NCBI RefSeq assembly: GCF_947500655.1
Contig: NZ_CANMSK010000019.1
Location: 1 to 64,000 of the forward strand
Length of the DNA: 64,000 nt
Source of the DNA: an uncultured Psychrosphaera sp.
GTDB lineage: Bacteria; Pseudomonadota; Gammaproteobacteria; Enterobacterales; Alteromonadaceae
Direction of reading: 5' to 3'
A program made the translations under genes and the position numbers. This document shows, in pieces, positions 27,616 through 36,545 of the stretch (the stretch's first letter is position 1; each line of letters begins with the position of its first letter). Below the pieces are notes generated by a model. The model made no database searches. It worked only from the letters and a program-made list of their open reading frames with translations, and was not told the origin of the DNA.

Positions 27616-28662
27616 TTATAAACTATCGGAACCAACTTGTACCACTAACTTACCAAAGTTTTCACCTTTTAATAAACCGATGAAAGCCTCAGCTGAGTTT
27701 TCAATGCCTTGAACTAAATGTTCTTTGTACTTGATTTGACCTTGTTGTAGCCAGTTCGACATAACGTCGCTGAACTCGTTGTAACGATGACCGTAATCAT
27801 CAAATACAATAAAGCCCTGCATTTTAATACGCTTAACCAATAAACGGCCCATTAATGCGCCCATCCTGTCAGGCCCATCAGGTAACGATGTTGCGTTATA
27901 TTGTGAAATCAAACCACACAATGGCACTCTTGCTTTGGTATTTAATAATGGAAGTACGGCATCAAATACAGCACCACCTACGTTTTCAAAATAAACGTCA
28001 ATACCATTTGGACAAGCTTGTTTTAATGTCTCAGCCAAGTCTGCTGATTTATGATCAACACACGCATCAAAACCAAGTTCATTGACTGCGTAGTCACATT
28101 TTTCAGCGCCACCAGCAATGCCCACTACGTGACATCCATTTAACTTAGCAATTTGTCCAACTAAGCTACCTACCGCACCAGTTGCTGCTGCAACTACTAC
28201 TGTTTCACCTGCTTTTGGTTGGCCAATATCCATCAATCCCATATAAGCCGTTAAGCCTGGCATACCTAAAATACCTAACGCATAGGATTTTTGTGCAAGC
28301 TGCTCTGGTAGTTTTAATAAATCAACTCCGTCAGATACACTGTAATCTTGCCAACCACCAAATGCGACAACCCAATCACCTTGCTTGAAGTTGTCATTTA
28401 ATGTTTGCTCTACACGGCAAACCGAACCACCAACCATAACGCCATTAATCGCTACCGGATCAGCATAAGATTCAGCATCGCTCATACGTCCACGCATATA
28501 AGGGTCTAACGATAAATATACCGTTCTTAATAAAACCTGCCCTTGAGTGATTGTCGGGATAGCGGTTTCTACTAATTTAAAATCAGTTGGTTTTGGCTCG
28601 CCATTTGGACGAGATGCTAATGTAATTTGTCTATTACTGTTTTTTGATTGAGACATATTCAT
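27616..28662 (-). CDS. NADPH-dependent MDR-superfamily reductase (CurA/PTGR-like)
   Basis: A 348-residue zinc-free medium-chain reductase of the leukotriene B4 dehydrogenase group, predicted to reduce the double bond of alpha,beta-unsaturated aldehydes and ketones. The N-terminal domain shows LSLDPYMRGRMSD and the cofactor domain has the AATGAVGSLVGQIAKLNG nucleotide-binding motif. GCHVVGIAGGAEKCDY follows. The first ATG (28662) gives Met-Asn-Met-Ser, so the second Met is an equally good start. It lies 14 bases behind the yqhD-like gene and is probably cotranscribed with it, which fits a carbonyl-detoxification role. The family often goes by yncB or curA. Confidence 0.88.
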   Translation of the reverse strand: MNMSQSKNSNRQITLASRPNGEPKPTDFKLVETAIPTITQGQVLLRTVYLSLDPYMRGRMSDAESYADPVAINGVMVGGSVCRVEQTLNDNFKQGDWVVAFGGWQDYSVSDGVDLLKLPEQLAQKSYALGILGMPGLTAYMGLMDIGQPKAGETVVVAAATGAVGSLVGQIAKLNGCHVVGIAGGAEKCDYAVNELGFDACVDHKSADLAETLKQACPNGIDVYFENVGGAVFDAVLPLLNTKARVPLCGLISQYNATSLPDGPDRMGALMGRLLVKRIKMQGFIVFDDYGHRYNEFSDVMSNWLQQGQIKYKEHLVQGIENSAEAFIGLLKGENFGKLVVQVGSDSL

Positions 28663-28676
28663 AAGACCTTAAGCAA

Positions 28677-29846
28677 TTAAAGTGCTAGTTGATAAATTTC
28701 ACGGCTAACATCAAGTGTTACTTTTTGGTGTTCACCAAGTTGAGTCATACCATGTTGCTCTAAACGTTTCACTAAAGTATCAATTTTTGATGCATCTACG
28801 TCAACTTCTGACAAGCGAGTCGGCACTTTCATCGCAACAAAAAATGCTTCTGTTTTTGCAATCGCTTGTTCAATTTTTTGTTCGTCAGTACCAGTTGTAA
28901 TATTCCATACTCGTTCAGCGTATTGAACTAATTTAGCGTGCTTATCCGCTTTACATACTTTCATCACAGCAGGTAATACGATAGATAACGTACGAGCATG
29001 ATCGATATTAAATTCAGCCGTTAACTCATGGCCTAACATGTGAGTGGTCCAGTCTTGTGGCACACCGGTACCAATTAAACCGTTTAATGCCATCGTCGCT
29101 GCCCACATAATGTTAGCGCGCACTTCTAAGTCTTTGTTGTGTTCAGGCTGTAATACTTTTTCACCCTCTTCAATTAAAGTATGCAATAGACCTTCTGCAA
29201 AACGGTCTTGTACTTTTGCATTTACCGGATACGTTAAGTATTGCTCAATAGTATGAACAAACGCATCTACCACACCGTTACTTACTTGGCGTTCAGATAA
29301 AGACAAGGTTACTTTTGGATCTAATACCGCAAACTTTGGACGAACTAAAGGATGCATAAACGCAAGTTTATTACCGTCTTTAGTCACTACTGAACCTATA
29401 TTAGATTCAGATCCCGTTGCTGGTAATGTAAGCACAGCGCCAATTGGCAATGCTTTGTTAATTGGTGCTTGTTTAGCAAGAATATCCCAAGGTTCGTCAC
29501 CCTCATTTTTTGCCTCAAAGAAAGCAGCTGCCGCAATAAACTTAACGCCGTCAACCACAGAACCACCACCAACAGCCAATATGTAATCAATATTGTTTTC
29601 TTTGATGATAGGTAAGGCTTTTACTAATGTGTCGTACTTTGGATTTGGTTCGATACCTGAAAATTCAAAAAATGTGTGATCTTTTAAAGCGTCAACAACT
29701 TGATCATAAACACCATTAGTTTTTATTGAGCCGCCACCGTAAACAAATAACACATTGGCATTAGCTGGTATCTCTTTACTTAATGCGGCTATTTTACCTT
29801 CACCAAAATGAATTTTTGTTGTGTTTTCAAAACTAAAATTAAACAT
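28677..29846 (-). CDS. yqhD: YqhD-type NADPH-dependent aldehyde reductase
   Basis: An iron-containing alcohol dehydrogenase-family enzyme that reduces a wide range of aldehydes. I placed the start at 29846 (MFNFSFENTTKIHFGEG) instead of the upstream in-frame ATG at 29888, because the family begins with this segment. It follows E. coli YqhD almost motif for motif. Examples are YGGGSIKTNGVYDQV, FSGIEPNPKYDTL, LAVGGGSVVDGVKFIAAAA, LPATGSESN, metal ligands in GVVDAFVHTIEQY and GVPQDWTTHMLGHELTA, and EQHGMTQLGE near the C-terminus. It probably detoxifies reactive aldehydes together with the neighbouring reductase and DJ-1-like protein. Confidence 0.92.
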   Translation of the reverse strand: MFNFSFENTTKIHFGEGKIAALSKEIPANANVLFVYGGGSIKTNGVYDQVVDALKDHTFFEFSGIEPNPKYDTLVKALPIIKENNIDYILAVGGGSVVDGVKFIAAAAFFEAKNEGDEPWDILAKQAPINKALPIGAVLTLPATGSESNIGSVVTKDGNKLAFMHPLVRPKFAVLDPKVTLSLSERQVSNGVVDAFVHTIEQYLTYPVNAKVQDRFAEGLLHTLIEEGEKVLQPEHNKDLEVRANIMWAATMALNGLIGTGVPQDWTTHMLGHELTAEFNIDHARTLSIVLPAVMKVCKADKHAKLVQYAERVWNITTGTDEQKIEQAIAKTEAFFVAMKVPTRLSEVDVDASKIDTLVKRLEQHGMTQLGEHQKVTLDVSREIYQLAL

Positions 29847-29981
29847 ATGTATCCTTAAATTAGGATGTGTAATCGTGCGACTACACACCCTGTCTATATT
29901 GAAAATTACAGTACTTATAAACAGCGTACTCTAAACTTTACCGGCAATCGATTAGCTAAGCGTATTACTTTGCTAGGAATG

Positions 29982-30668
29982 TTACTTCGCTAAAAATGTT
30001 AATAATTTTTCCGCAGCTAACTCTGAACTTGCTGGGTTTTGACCGGTAATTGCTAACCCATCTTGGATAGCAAACGGATGCCAGTCAGCACCACTTTGGT
30101 ATTGAGCGTTACGGTTAACAATTTCATCTTCTAACATAAATGGTACCACTTCACGTAATTGTACCGCGTCTTCTTCGCTGTTACTGAAACCAGTAATTTC
30201 TTTACCTTTAATGAAAAACTCACCATTAGTGTCTTTAACATTTAGCAAAGCAGCCGTTGCATGACATACCGCAGACACAGGTTTATTTTGTGCTACAAAG
30301 TTTTCTAATAAGCTAATTGAATCTGTATTGTCTGTTAAATCCCATAATGGACCGTGACCACCTGGGTAAAATACAGCATCGTAATCGTCTGCATTTACCG
30401 ATGATAATTCCACTGTATTAGCAATTAATTTTTGTACTTCGCTGTCAGCATCAAAACGTTTAGTTGCTGCCGTTTGGAAGTCTTCTAATTCACTTTTTGG
30501 ATCAACCGGTGGCTGTCCGCCTAGTGGAGAAGCTAATGTCATATTTACACCCGCATCTTTGAATATGTAATAAGGTGCGGCAAACTCTTCTACCCAGAAA
30601 CCCGTTTTCTCGCCCGTGTCGCCTAAATCAGCATGTGAAGTAAGTACCATTAATATATTTAAAGCCAT
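29982..30668 (-). CDS. DJ-1/PfpI-family protein (Hsp31/glyoxalase III-like)
   Basis: A 228-residue class I glutamine-amidotransferase-like protein. The nucleophile elbow is AVCHATAAL with Cys135 and His136, and the supporting glutamate is in FWVEEFAAPYY (Glu27 or Glu28). The segment YPGGHGPLWDL is the typical oxyanion loop. Related proteins act as glutathione-independent glyoxalases or stress chaperones. Its place next to yqhD and an enone reductase favours a role in carbonyl stress. The region in front of it holds a dyad shared with the divergent LysR gene. Confidence 0.87.
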   Translation of the reverse strand: MALNILMVLTSHADLGDTGEKTGFWVEEFAAPYYIFKDAGVNMTLASPLGGQPPVDPKSELEDFQTAATKRFDADSEVQKLIANTVELSSVNADDYDAVFYPGGHGPLWDLTDNTDSISLLENFVAQNKPVSAVCHATAALLNVKDTNGEFFIKGKEITGFSNSEEDAVQLREVVPFMLEDEIVNRNAQYQSGADWHPFAIQDGLAITGQNPASSELAAEKLLTFLAK

Positions 30669-30847
30669 TGTATTTATTCCTTGAATTAATGAACATCAAT
30701 CTTTAAGAATCTTTCTTTAATAAAAACGTTTAATAATTGATGTGTTTATAACGTGTTATCTAATGAGCGTTTATTAAATAACTGTCTTATATAAAGTGAT
30801 GTATAGAGTATATAGGCCAAGCTTAAATTAACAATGCAGAGTAATTT

Positions 30848-30882
30848 GATATCATTGTCAAAATATTTGATACAATGGTATC
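30848..30882. promoter_or_regulatory. Dyad in the LysR/DJ-1 divergent promoter, candidate LysR site
   Basis: GATATCATTGT (30848-30858) and ACAATGGTATC (30872-30882) are inverted repeats matching at 10 of 11 positions, with a 13-bp AT-rich spacer. It lies 48 bases before the LysR start. LysR proteins bind such interrupted dyads, but no binding evidence exists here. Confidence 0.55.
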
Positions 30883-30930
30883 TATATTGAAAATAACAAC
30901 TAAATAGATCAACTCAGTGAGTCAGTAAAC

Positions 30931-31836
30931 ATGGACATTTCTTTTGACCAGCTAAAAAGCATGGTGGTTTTTGCCCAAGTCGTAGAGCAAGGAAGTTTGT
31001 CTGCGGCTGCAAAGCACATTAACTTAAGCCGTGCGGTGGTGAGCTATCATATTAAGAAGCTAGAGACGCAACTTGGCGTAACATTACTTAATCGTTCTAC
31101 TCGCACCATAGGTTTAACCGAAGCTGGCAGTGAATATTATCAACGTTGTCGTATTATTGCAGAGCAAGCATTTGCCGCTAATCAACAAATAGAAAATTTA
31201 AAAAATGAGCCACAAGGGCTTATTAAAATAACTTGTCCGGTTAATGTTGGCTTGCAAACCATTATTCCAGCATTAAATCAGTTCAAAACCTTATACCCAA
31301 AAATAGATTTGGACGTGATGTTAACGGATGAAGTCGTCAATATTATGCAGCAAGGTATTGATATCGCCATCCGTGGTGCGCCTTTGGCTGACAGTGGTTT
31401 ACAAGCGGTAAAACTTTCTGTGTTACCTATGTGTTTATGCGGCTCTCCGGAATACTTAAACCAGTATGGTCGCCCAAAAAAACCAGCTGATTTAACCAAA
31501 CATCAATGGGTTATATACAAACTGACCTCAGGCAACATAGAACTTAAAAAAGGCACTCGTTCTTACAGCGTTGCCACTAAAGGTGGAATTAGTACTAACA
31601 ACGCCGCAGCCAGGACCGCATTTATTGAAGGTGGACATGGTTTAGGCCGCATCCCCGTTTACGATGCGTGGCCAAAAATAAAAGCTGGAACGTTAGAACA
31701 AGTAATGAGTGACTACCAATTAAGTGATATCAATATATTTGGCGTGTTTTTACCCGGAGCCGGTAATACCAAAAAAGTAAGATTGTTATTAGATTTTTTA
31801 AAAGACTACTTTGCCAAACAGCAAGTGCGGGTTTGA
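30931..31836 (+). CDS. LysR-family transcriptional regulator
   Basis: A 301-residue LysR protein. The N-terminal winged helix-turn-helix is SLSAAAKHINLSRAVVSYHIKKLE, and TRTIGLTEAGSEYY completes the family signature. The remainder is a periplasmic-binding-like effector domain (LIKITCPVNVGLQTIIPAL onward, with AARTAFIEGGHGLGRIP near the end), the CrgA-like subgroup. It is divergent from the DJ-1-like, yqhD and MDR reductase genes and is therefore their probable regulator, perhaps sensing reactive electrophiles. That assignment is by position. Confidence 0.88.
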   Translation: MDISFDQLKSMVVFAQVVEQGSLSAAAKHINLSRAVVSYHIKKLETQLGVTLLNRSTRTIGLTEAGSEYYQRCRIIAEQAFAANQQIENLKNEPQGLIKITCPVNVGLQTIIPALNQFKTLYPKIDLDVMLTDEVVNIMQQGIDIAIRGAPLADSGLQAVKLSVLPMCLCGSPEYLNQYGRPKKPADLTKHQWVIYKLTSGNIELKKGTRSYSVATKGGISTNNAAARTAFIEGGHGLGRIPVYDAWPKIKAGTLEQVMSDYQLSDINIFGVFLPGAGNTKKVRLLLDFLKDYFAKQQVRV

Positions 31837-31930
31837 AGAATTGAAGCTGGTAAGTTTTAAGGCTTGAAGGTTTTAATGCTTGAAAGCTATAAGGTTTGAA
31901 AGTTGATTTGTTTGTGTAAAAAAAATAAAA

Positions 31931-31957
31931 AGCCGATTAACTTAGTGTTAATCGGCT
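31931..31957 (-). terminator. Terminator of the DUF4349 lipoprotein gene
   Basis: An 11-bp perfect stem AGCCGATTAAC (31931-31941) and GTTAATCGGCT (31947-31957). On the minus strand it is followed by a long T-rich tail (TTTTTATTTTTTTTT), 66 bases after the lipoprotein stop. On the plus strand the tail is poor. Confidence 0.85.
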
Positions 31958-32022
31958 TAATAATTAGAGGAATAAGTATATGGTTCTTTTTTGACATCAC
32001 TATTTTGATCTAAAGTGCGTAA

Positions 32023-32676
32023 CTAATTAATGATAAATAGCTTTTTAATTACCCAGATAGTCCCTTTAATAACATACCCTAACGGTCCGTATATAACTTC
32101 TCGTTTAAGTTGAATAGAAACCTTAGACATATCAACCTGCCCTTGTAGCGATTTACGTTTACCTTCAATCGAGTCAATTTCAGTTTGAATTTCTGTCAGC
32201 TCTTTTTCAATTTGAATAAGCTCAGATACTTTATTCGCTTTTTTTAGTAACTCTTGATACTTAGATCTTAATAAATACAGATTACCTAAACGTGCTTTTA
32301 TATCTACCATACGCTCAGTTACATCTTCAGCACTAAATGTACTCGACTCTACCGAACCAACACCTGATAAATCATGTAAAAAACCATCAACTTTGTCTGA
32401 TGGCACTTTTACGTTAATGTATTTTTTATTTTCACTAACTTGATTAATCAATTCAACATAGCCATTTAAAGCCGATACTGAATCTTCTATCGTGCTTGAC
32501 GCTACAGATAGGTCTTTCACCTCTAATTCAATATCCGCACTTTTTACAATCAATCTTGAAGATTGTGTATTTTCAACTTTATTTACTTCAGCTGAAGTAT
32601 AACCCCCATCACCTGTTGCAGAGCAGCCCATAAGAAGCATAAAAGATAAAAGTGTCACTAATTTATATAAACGCAT
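32023..32676 (-). CDS. DUF4349 lipoprotein
   Basis: The open frame extends upstream to 32754, but the ATG at 32676 is preceded by GGAG. It begins a lipoprotein signal peptide MRLYKLVTLLSFMLLMGC, so it is the real start (217 residues). The mature protein is a DUF4349 domain. SRLIVKSADIELEVKDLSVA is followed by YVELINQ and YINVKVPSDKVDGFL. A long coiled coil (about residues 120-180, with ELLKKANKVSELIQIEKELTEI) comes next, and then a hydrophobic C-terminal segment. Function is unknown, and an envelope structural or signalling role is usual for the family. Confidence 0.83.
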   Translation of the reverse strand: MRLYKLVTLLSFMLLMGCSATGDGGYTSAEVNKVENTQSSRLIVKSADIELEVKDLSVASSTIEDSVSALNGYVELINQVSENKKYINVKVPSDKVDGFLHDLSGVGSVESSTFSAEDVTERMVDIKARLGNLYLLRSKYQELLKKANKVSELIQIEKELTEIQTEIDSIEGKRKSLQGQVDMSKVSIQLKREVIYGPLGYVIKGTIWVIKKLFIIN

Positions 32677-32844
32677 ATTAACTCCATTGAATAAATCAAT
32701 CTGCTTACTAGACAGCAGATAACTCCATAATTCGTTTACTTTAAAAGTATCCAATTTAAAGGGTGATTTTTGTATTTGTAACCTGAGAATTTATCTTCTT
32801 TATTTTGAAAACAGCTAAGGATATGTAAAACAATTAATATAACA

Positions 32845-33408
32845 TTAAGGATTCAACGTGTAACCTTGTTGCTGTAACAAAGCGTGAGCCGTCATTGCCG
32901 AAAGTGCCATCTCCACTCCTGGATAAAGATCCGTAGTTTTTACATCATAGTAAGCAGCTGATTGACCACATTGATAAATCTTTACATTGTTATCTAACAA
33001 AGCTTGTAATAAAGGTATATTTTTATTTTCACCAAGTTGTTTTGTTACAACCGCAGCTGTACTTTGTACATCAAGCGTTGCCTTACCGTGGACGACCAAA
33101 GCCAAATCAATATCCTCTGGTTGAACACCATTAGCTACGTGCATATTAATAAAACGAGCTAAGCTATCAAATCTACGATTTACCGTCCCAGCATCCCCTG
33201 TTGTATGAACATCAAATACTACTTTAAATTTTGTATTTTTTGGGATTTTAAATGTTGTATCAACCGACGCTATTTTACCAAATTCTTTGATCTGCATTCC
33301 CGGCTTAAACGCCTCACTACCAGCAAACAAAGAAGTAGCCGAACACATTAATACTAACGCTATTAAATACTTAGACTTAGCCAAACTCATAAACTGCATA
33401 TCACTCAC
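32845..33408 (-). CDS. Exported DsrE/DsrF-like protein
   Basis: A 187-residue protein with a cleavable signal peptide (KYLIALVLMCSATSLFAGS). The first Met may not be the start, since MSLAKSKYL at codon 7 also gives a good signal sequence. The mature part has the DsrE/F fold pattern: KVVFDVHTTGDAGTVNRRFDSLARF, ALVVHGKATLDV, and LLDNNVKIYQCGQSAAYYDV with a single cysteine in the position used by sulfur-carrier relatives. Periplasmic members of this family are common in marine gammaproteobacteria and remain uncharacterised. It has no sulfur-oxidation genes around it. Confidence 0.8.
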   Translation of the reverse strand: MSDMQFMSLAKSKYLIALVLMCSATSLFAGSEAFKPGMQIKEFGKIASVDTTFKIPKNTKFKVVFDVHTTGDAGTVNRRFDSLARFINMHVANGVQPEDIDLALVVHGKATLDVQSTAAVVTKQLGENKNIPLLQALLDNNVKIYQCGQSAAYYDVKTTDLYPGVEMALSAMTAHALLQQQGYTLNP

Positions 33409-33513
33409 CTTTTAAATACGTAATATATTATATTTATATAAAAGAGCTAGGATTACAATCTAACTCTCGATTATTTATATACTTGTACTTATTGGGGGCA
33501 TGATAAATAACAA

Positions 33514-33546
33514 TAAAAAAATGCCGCTCACATTACATGGCGGCAT
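33514..33546 (-). terminator. Terminator of the PL6 lyase gene
   Basis: ATGCCGC (33521-33527) pairs with GCGGCAT (33540-33546). On the minus strand the stem is followed by seven T, 36 bases after the stop at 33582. Confidence 0.85.
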
Positions 33547-33581
33547 TTATTACTTTATTAAGTGTTATTCATCTACAACAA

Positions 33582-36545
33582 TTAATCATCGGCAGCAGCT
33601 AATGACTCAGTTGGTGATAATGGATGTGACACAAGTCTTATACTGTCAAAGAAAGCTTCGGTTCCCTCTGCTTGTGCACCATCATAACTTAATTCAAATT
33701 CATCAACTCGAATTTCAGACCCATCCGTTGTTTTAAACTGAGCAAATACAGTTAAGCTTGTATTTATACCAGAGTTAAAGGTTAACGAGTCTTGATAAAA
33801 ACTATCGTCGCCCTTAGTTGCTCCAGCGGATTCAAGTGCTGAATATATTGAATCTTTGTTAACTAACCAACTTGCAGTTACCGTTATATCGTCATCCGTT
33901 GACACACCAAATATGATTGATGAAGCGTCATTATCTTCTTTATATAAGTTGTAAATAGATAACGAGTAATCAGTATTTGCTTCTACTGCAACAGTTTGAG
34001 CAATATAAGGGTCATGTGGTGTTCCCGTATCGTCATCATTGTATTTGAATTTGATAGAGCCATCATTACCACTTGATGAGTTACCTGAATCTTGAACTTG
34101 CCCAATTCCGGTTCCCTCAACCACAACCCAATCATCTTGGCCATCATCAAAATCAGAGTTTAGAATATCCGCTTTATTAGTTACCAAGTCATCTACCGAT
34201 GCCGAAATAACAGCCGAAACGCCATTGCCTGAATTAAAACTAACGGTACTTATTCCATAACTGTCAGACGTTCTTTCTGCAGCATAGGTTGCTCCGTCTA
34301 CGGTAACAGACAATTTAGCAGAGCCTTTCATAAACGCAGATAAGGTATAGTTGGTATTAGCAACAACAGTAACAGTTTGAGTTACCTCTGCCGAATTACT
34401 ATCCAATACTAAACTATTACCACGAGAAAATGCATCATCACCTGTAGTAATGCTAGCACCAGTGCCGCCCAAATCAGTCCAACCTGTTAAATCGCCAGTG
34501 TCAAAGTCGTGGTTTGCTATTGATACTTTTTCAACATAAACCTTACCTGCTACTGGTCGATAATTAAGTGGACCAACATCAGCTGCTACTAATGGAGTAA
34601 GTGTTGAGGTTTCAGTTAATACCTCATCAGCACCTGAAGTTGTTTCGGATGTACGAGTTTGTCCATCCATATCAATCGTTGGCAAAGAAAAACTACCAAT
34701 ATCAGACGTTTTATTCGCTGTTAAATCTGGACTGTTAGAACTTGGACGGTAAAGACCATCACTTCCAGCTTCCAATTTAGCATCAACAAAACTCAAACCA
34801 ACAGTGTTAGCTTCACTAACATCATCGTTATCAGAAAACTCTTGTCCAAATACATAGTTACCAGCAAAGGTAGAATCGGATGGCATGTCTTCACCATTGG
34901 TGCGGATCACTGGACCAACGGCGTCGGCAATAATGTTATTAACAAAATAAATAGTTTCTGGCGCTTCATCATTTTTACCGCCATATACATTTAAACTGTT
35001 TACGCTATCAACTATGGTGTTGTTAGCGATGAACACATTACTAACATTTTGATAGCCATCTTCAGTATCTCCGGCGTCATCACCTGTTGTTAGTACAATA
35101 CCGCCATTCCAGTTTGAGCTTGAAAATCGTGCACCTTCAACATAGTTATTAGTCACTATATGACCATCATCTACTAAGCGAATGCCACCGGAATATGGAT
35201 TGTCGTCACCAAATATAAAGTTGTTACTTATGGTGACTTCGGCACCGTGACGAGTCACGATTGATCCGTTGCTGTCTCGTACTGTATTATTGCGAATAGT
35301 ATTATTAGCTGATTTATTTGAAATAACTTCGGCTTCACCTTGAATACGTTCAAAGTAATTATTCTCTAACGTTGAATAAGATGGTGCAGAATGTGTTGTG
35401 CTTAATCCTAAACGAACCCCCTCATATTCGTTATCACTACTACCAGCATAAGCTTGGCCAAACGCAGGTGGACGATCGCCAAAGTAGTTATAATCTATTT
35501 GTGCATGATCCGCAGGGAAGCCCAGTTCGGGAAATGATTCAGTGTGGATCCAACGAGGTAAAACTAACAATGCACCTCTAGACTCTTTTCCTGAGAACCA
35601 GCTATGATCGATTCGATTATATTGACCGTAATACTCAATCCATTTAGAACTGTCATAATCACCATTATCCATATCTATAATGGAAACCTCTGTTACTCGG
35701 CAATAACTACATTCAGTACCATTCTCAAACTTAATAATCGAGCTACCTGACTCACCGTCTCTAAATACAAACCCTTGCAATACAACATGTTTTCCCCCCA
35801 TACGCACAGATATTTCACCATCTTTGATAATAGCGTTACCTGAGTTTTCAGCCGCTATTGTTATTGGTAAATCTGCGGTTCCCGCACCTTCAATACGTAA
35901 TTCAAGATCGCCAGAATAAGTACCGTCTGCTAAACATAAAGTATCACCAGCAACTAACTCTTCAGTGGCATCTTCTAGCGCAGATATAGAACTAACAGTT
36001 TGCGAACAATTTACAACAGGCACAGCGTTGGTATAGCCGTCTATATGGTTCCCTCCCTCTTCTGCGATAAATCCACCAGTTTCAGAGCCTGAGCTGCCTT
36101 CTCCTCCTTCTCCTTCTCCTTCTCCTTCTCCAGTATTAACACCTGATATTGTAATAACAATATTACTTATCGTCCCATCTTGTGACGTTATTGTGATTGT
36201 ATCAGTGAGAGTGTTATTTGATGTTAATGAAGAAATTGAACTATTTGATAAATCTAATTGATAAGTCCAAGCTCCATCCTCAGTAATTGAGAAAGTACCA
36301 TACGTTGTTACAACGTTACTTTGGCTAACGATACTAGCCTCACCTTCATCATTATCAGTGACAATAACGGTATTACTGACACTAGCTGTAACTATGTCAA
36401 TTGTAGTTGTGTTAACGCCGGAAAATAAAGCTGGAGTGTTTGCTTGTTCTTGTTCTTGTTCTTGTTCTTGTTCTTGTTCTACATCATCTGTACCACAAGC
36501 AGCTAGAGTAAGAGCCATAATTATTGTAATTAAATTCCTGTTCAT
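33582..36545 (-). CDS. Polysaccharide lyase family 6-like lipoprotein (probable alginate lyase)
   Basis: An outer-membrane lipoprotein of 987 residues, counted from the ATG at 36545. That start gives the signal MNRNLITIIMALTLAAC and has an AGGAT site; the longer frame from 36590 does not fit. In order it has a Glu-Gln repeat (about 23-34) and a VCBS-like beta domain (about 45-135; TTYGTFSITEDGAWTYQLD). A Gly-Glu linker follows. Then comes a right-handed beta-helix like chondroitinase B/PL6 (about 170-640), and finally two C-terminal carbohydrate-binding-like beta domains. NKSANNTIRNNTVRDSNGS followed by IVTRHG carries the PL6 catalytic pair, Lys411 and Arg432 by my count. Alginate is the usual substrate. 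No other alginate gene is in the window. Confidence 0.87.
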   Translation of the reverse strand: MNRNLITIIMALTLAACGTDDVEQEQEQEQEQEQANTPALFSGVNTTTIDIVTASVSNTVIVTDNDEGEASIVSQSNVVTTYGTFSITEDGAWTYQLDLSNSSISSLTSNNTLTDTITITSQDGTISNIVITISGVNTGEGEGEGEGGEGSSGSETGGFIAEEGGNHIDGYTNAVPVVNCSQTVSSISALEDATEELVAGDTLCLADGTYSGDLELRIEGAGTADLPITIAAENSGNAIIKDGEISVRMGGKHVVLQGFVFRDGESGSSIIKFENGTECSYCRVTEVSIIDMDNGDYDSSKWIEYYGQYNRIDHSWFSGKESRGALLVLPRWIHTESFPELGFPADHAQIDYNYFGDRPPAFGQAYAGSSDNEYEGVRLGLSTTHSAPSYSTLENNYFERIQGEAEVISNKSANNTIRNNTVRDSNGSIVTRHGAEVTISNNFIFGDDNPYSGGIRLVDDGHIVTNNYVEGARFSSSNWNGGIVLTTGDDAGDTEDGYQNVSNVFIANNTIVDSVNSLNVYGGKNDEAPETIYFVNNIIADAVGPVIRTNGEDMPSDSTFAGNYVFGQEFSDNDDVSEANTVGLSFVDAKLEAGSDGLYRPSSNSPDLTANKTSDIGSFSLPTIDMDGQTRTSETTSGADEVLTETSTLTPLVAADVGPLNYRPVAGKVYVEKVSIANHDFDTGDLTGWTDLGGTGASITTGDDAFSRGNSLVLDSNSAEVTQTVTVVANTNYTLSAFMKGSAKLSVTVDGATYAAERTSDSYGISTVSFNSGNGVSAVISASVDDLVTNKADILNSDFDDGQDDWVVVEGTGIGQVQDSGNSSSGNDGSIKFKYNDDDTGTPHDPYIAQTVAVEANTDYSLSIYNLYKEDNDASSIIFGVSTDDDITVTASWLVNKDSIYSALESAGATKGDDSFYQDSLTFNSGINTSLTVFAQFKTTDGSEIRVDEFELSYDGAQAEGTEAFFDSIRLVSHPLSPTESLAAADD
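36097..36131. repeat. TTCTCC-type hexamer repeat coding a Gly-Glu linker
   Basis: About five units of a 6-bp CTTCTC repeat with one 3-base interruption. They encode the Gly-Glu linker between the VCBS-like domain and the lyase domain. Unit length is a multiple of three, so slippage would only lengthen or shorten the linker. Confidence 0.85.
36443..36480. repeat. CTTGTT hexamer repeat coding Glu-Gln
   Basis: Six exact CTTGTT units plus two bases encode alternating Glu-Gln just after the lipidated cysteine of the PL6 protein. It forms a polar tether whose length can change in frame. Confidence 0.92.

Noticed and set aside
31838..31915. A stretch with repeated AAGGCTTGAA-like words after the LysR gene
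   Set aside because: The copies are too degenerate and short to call a repeat with confidence.
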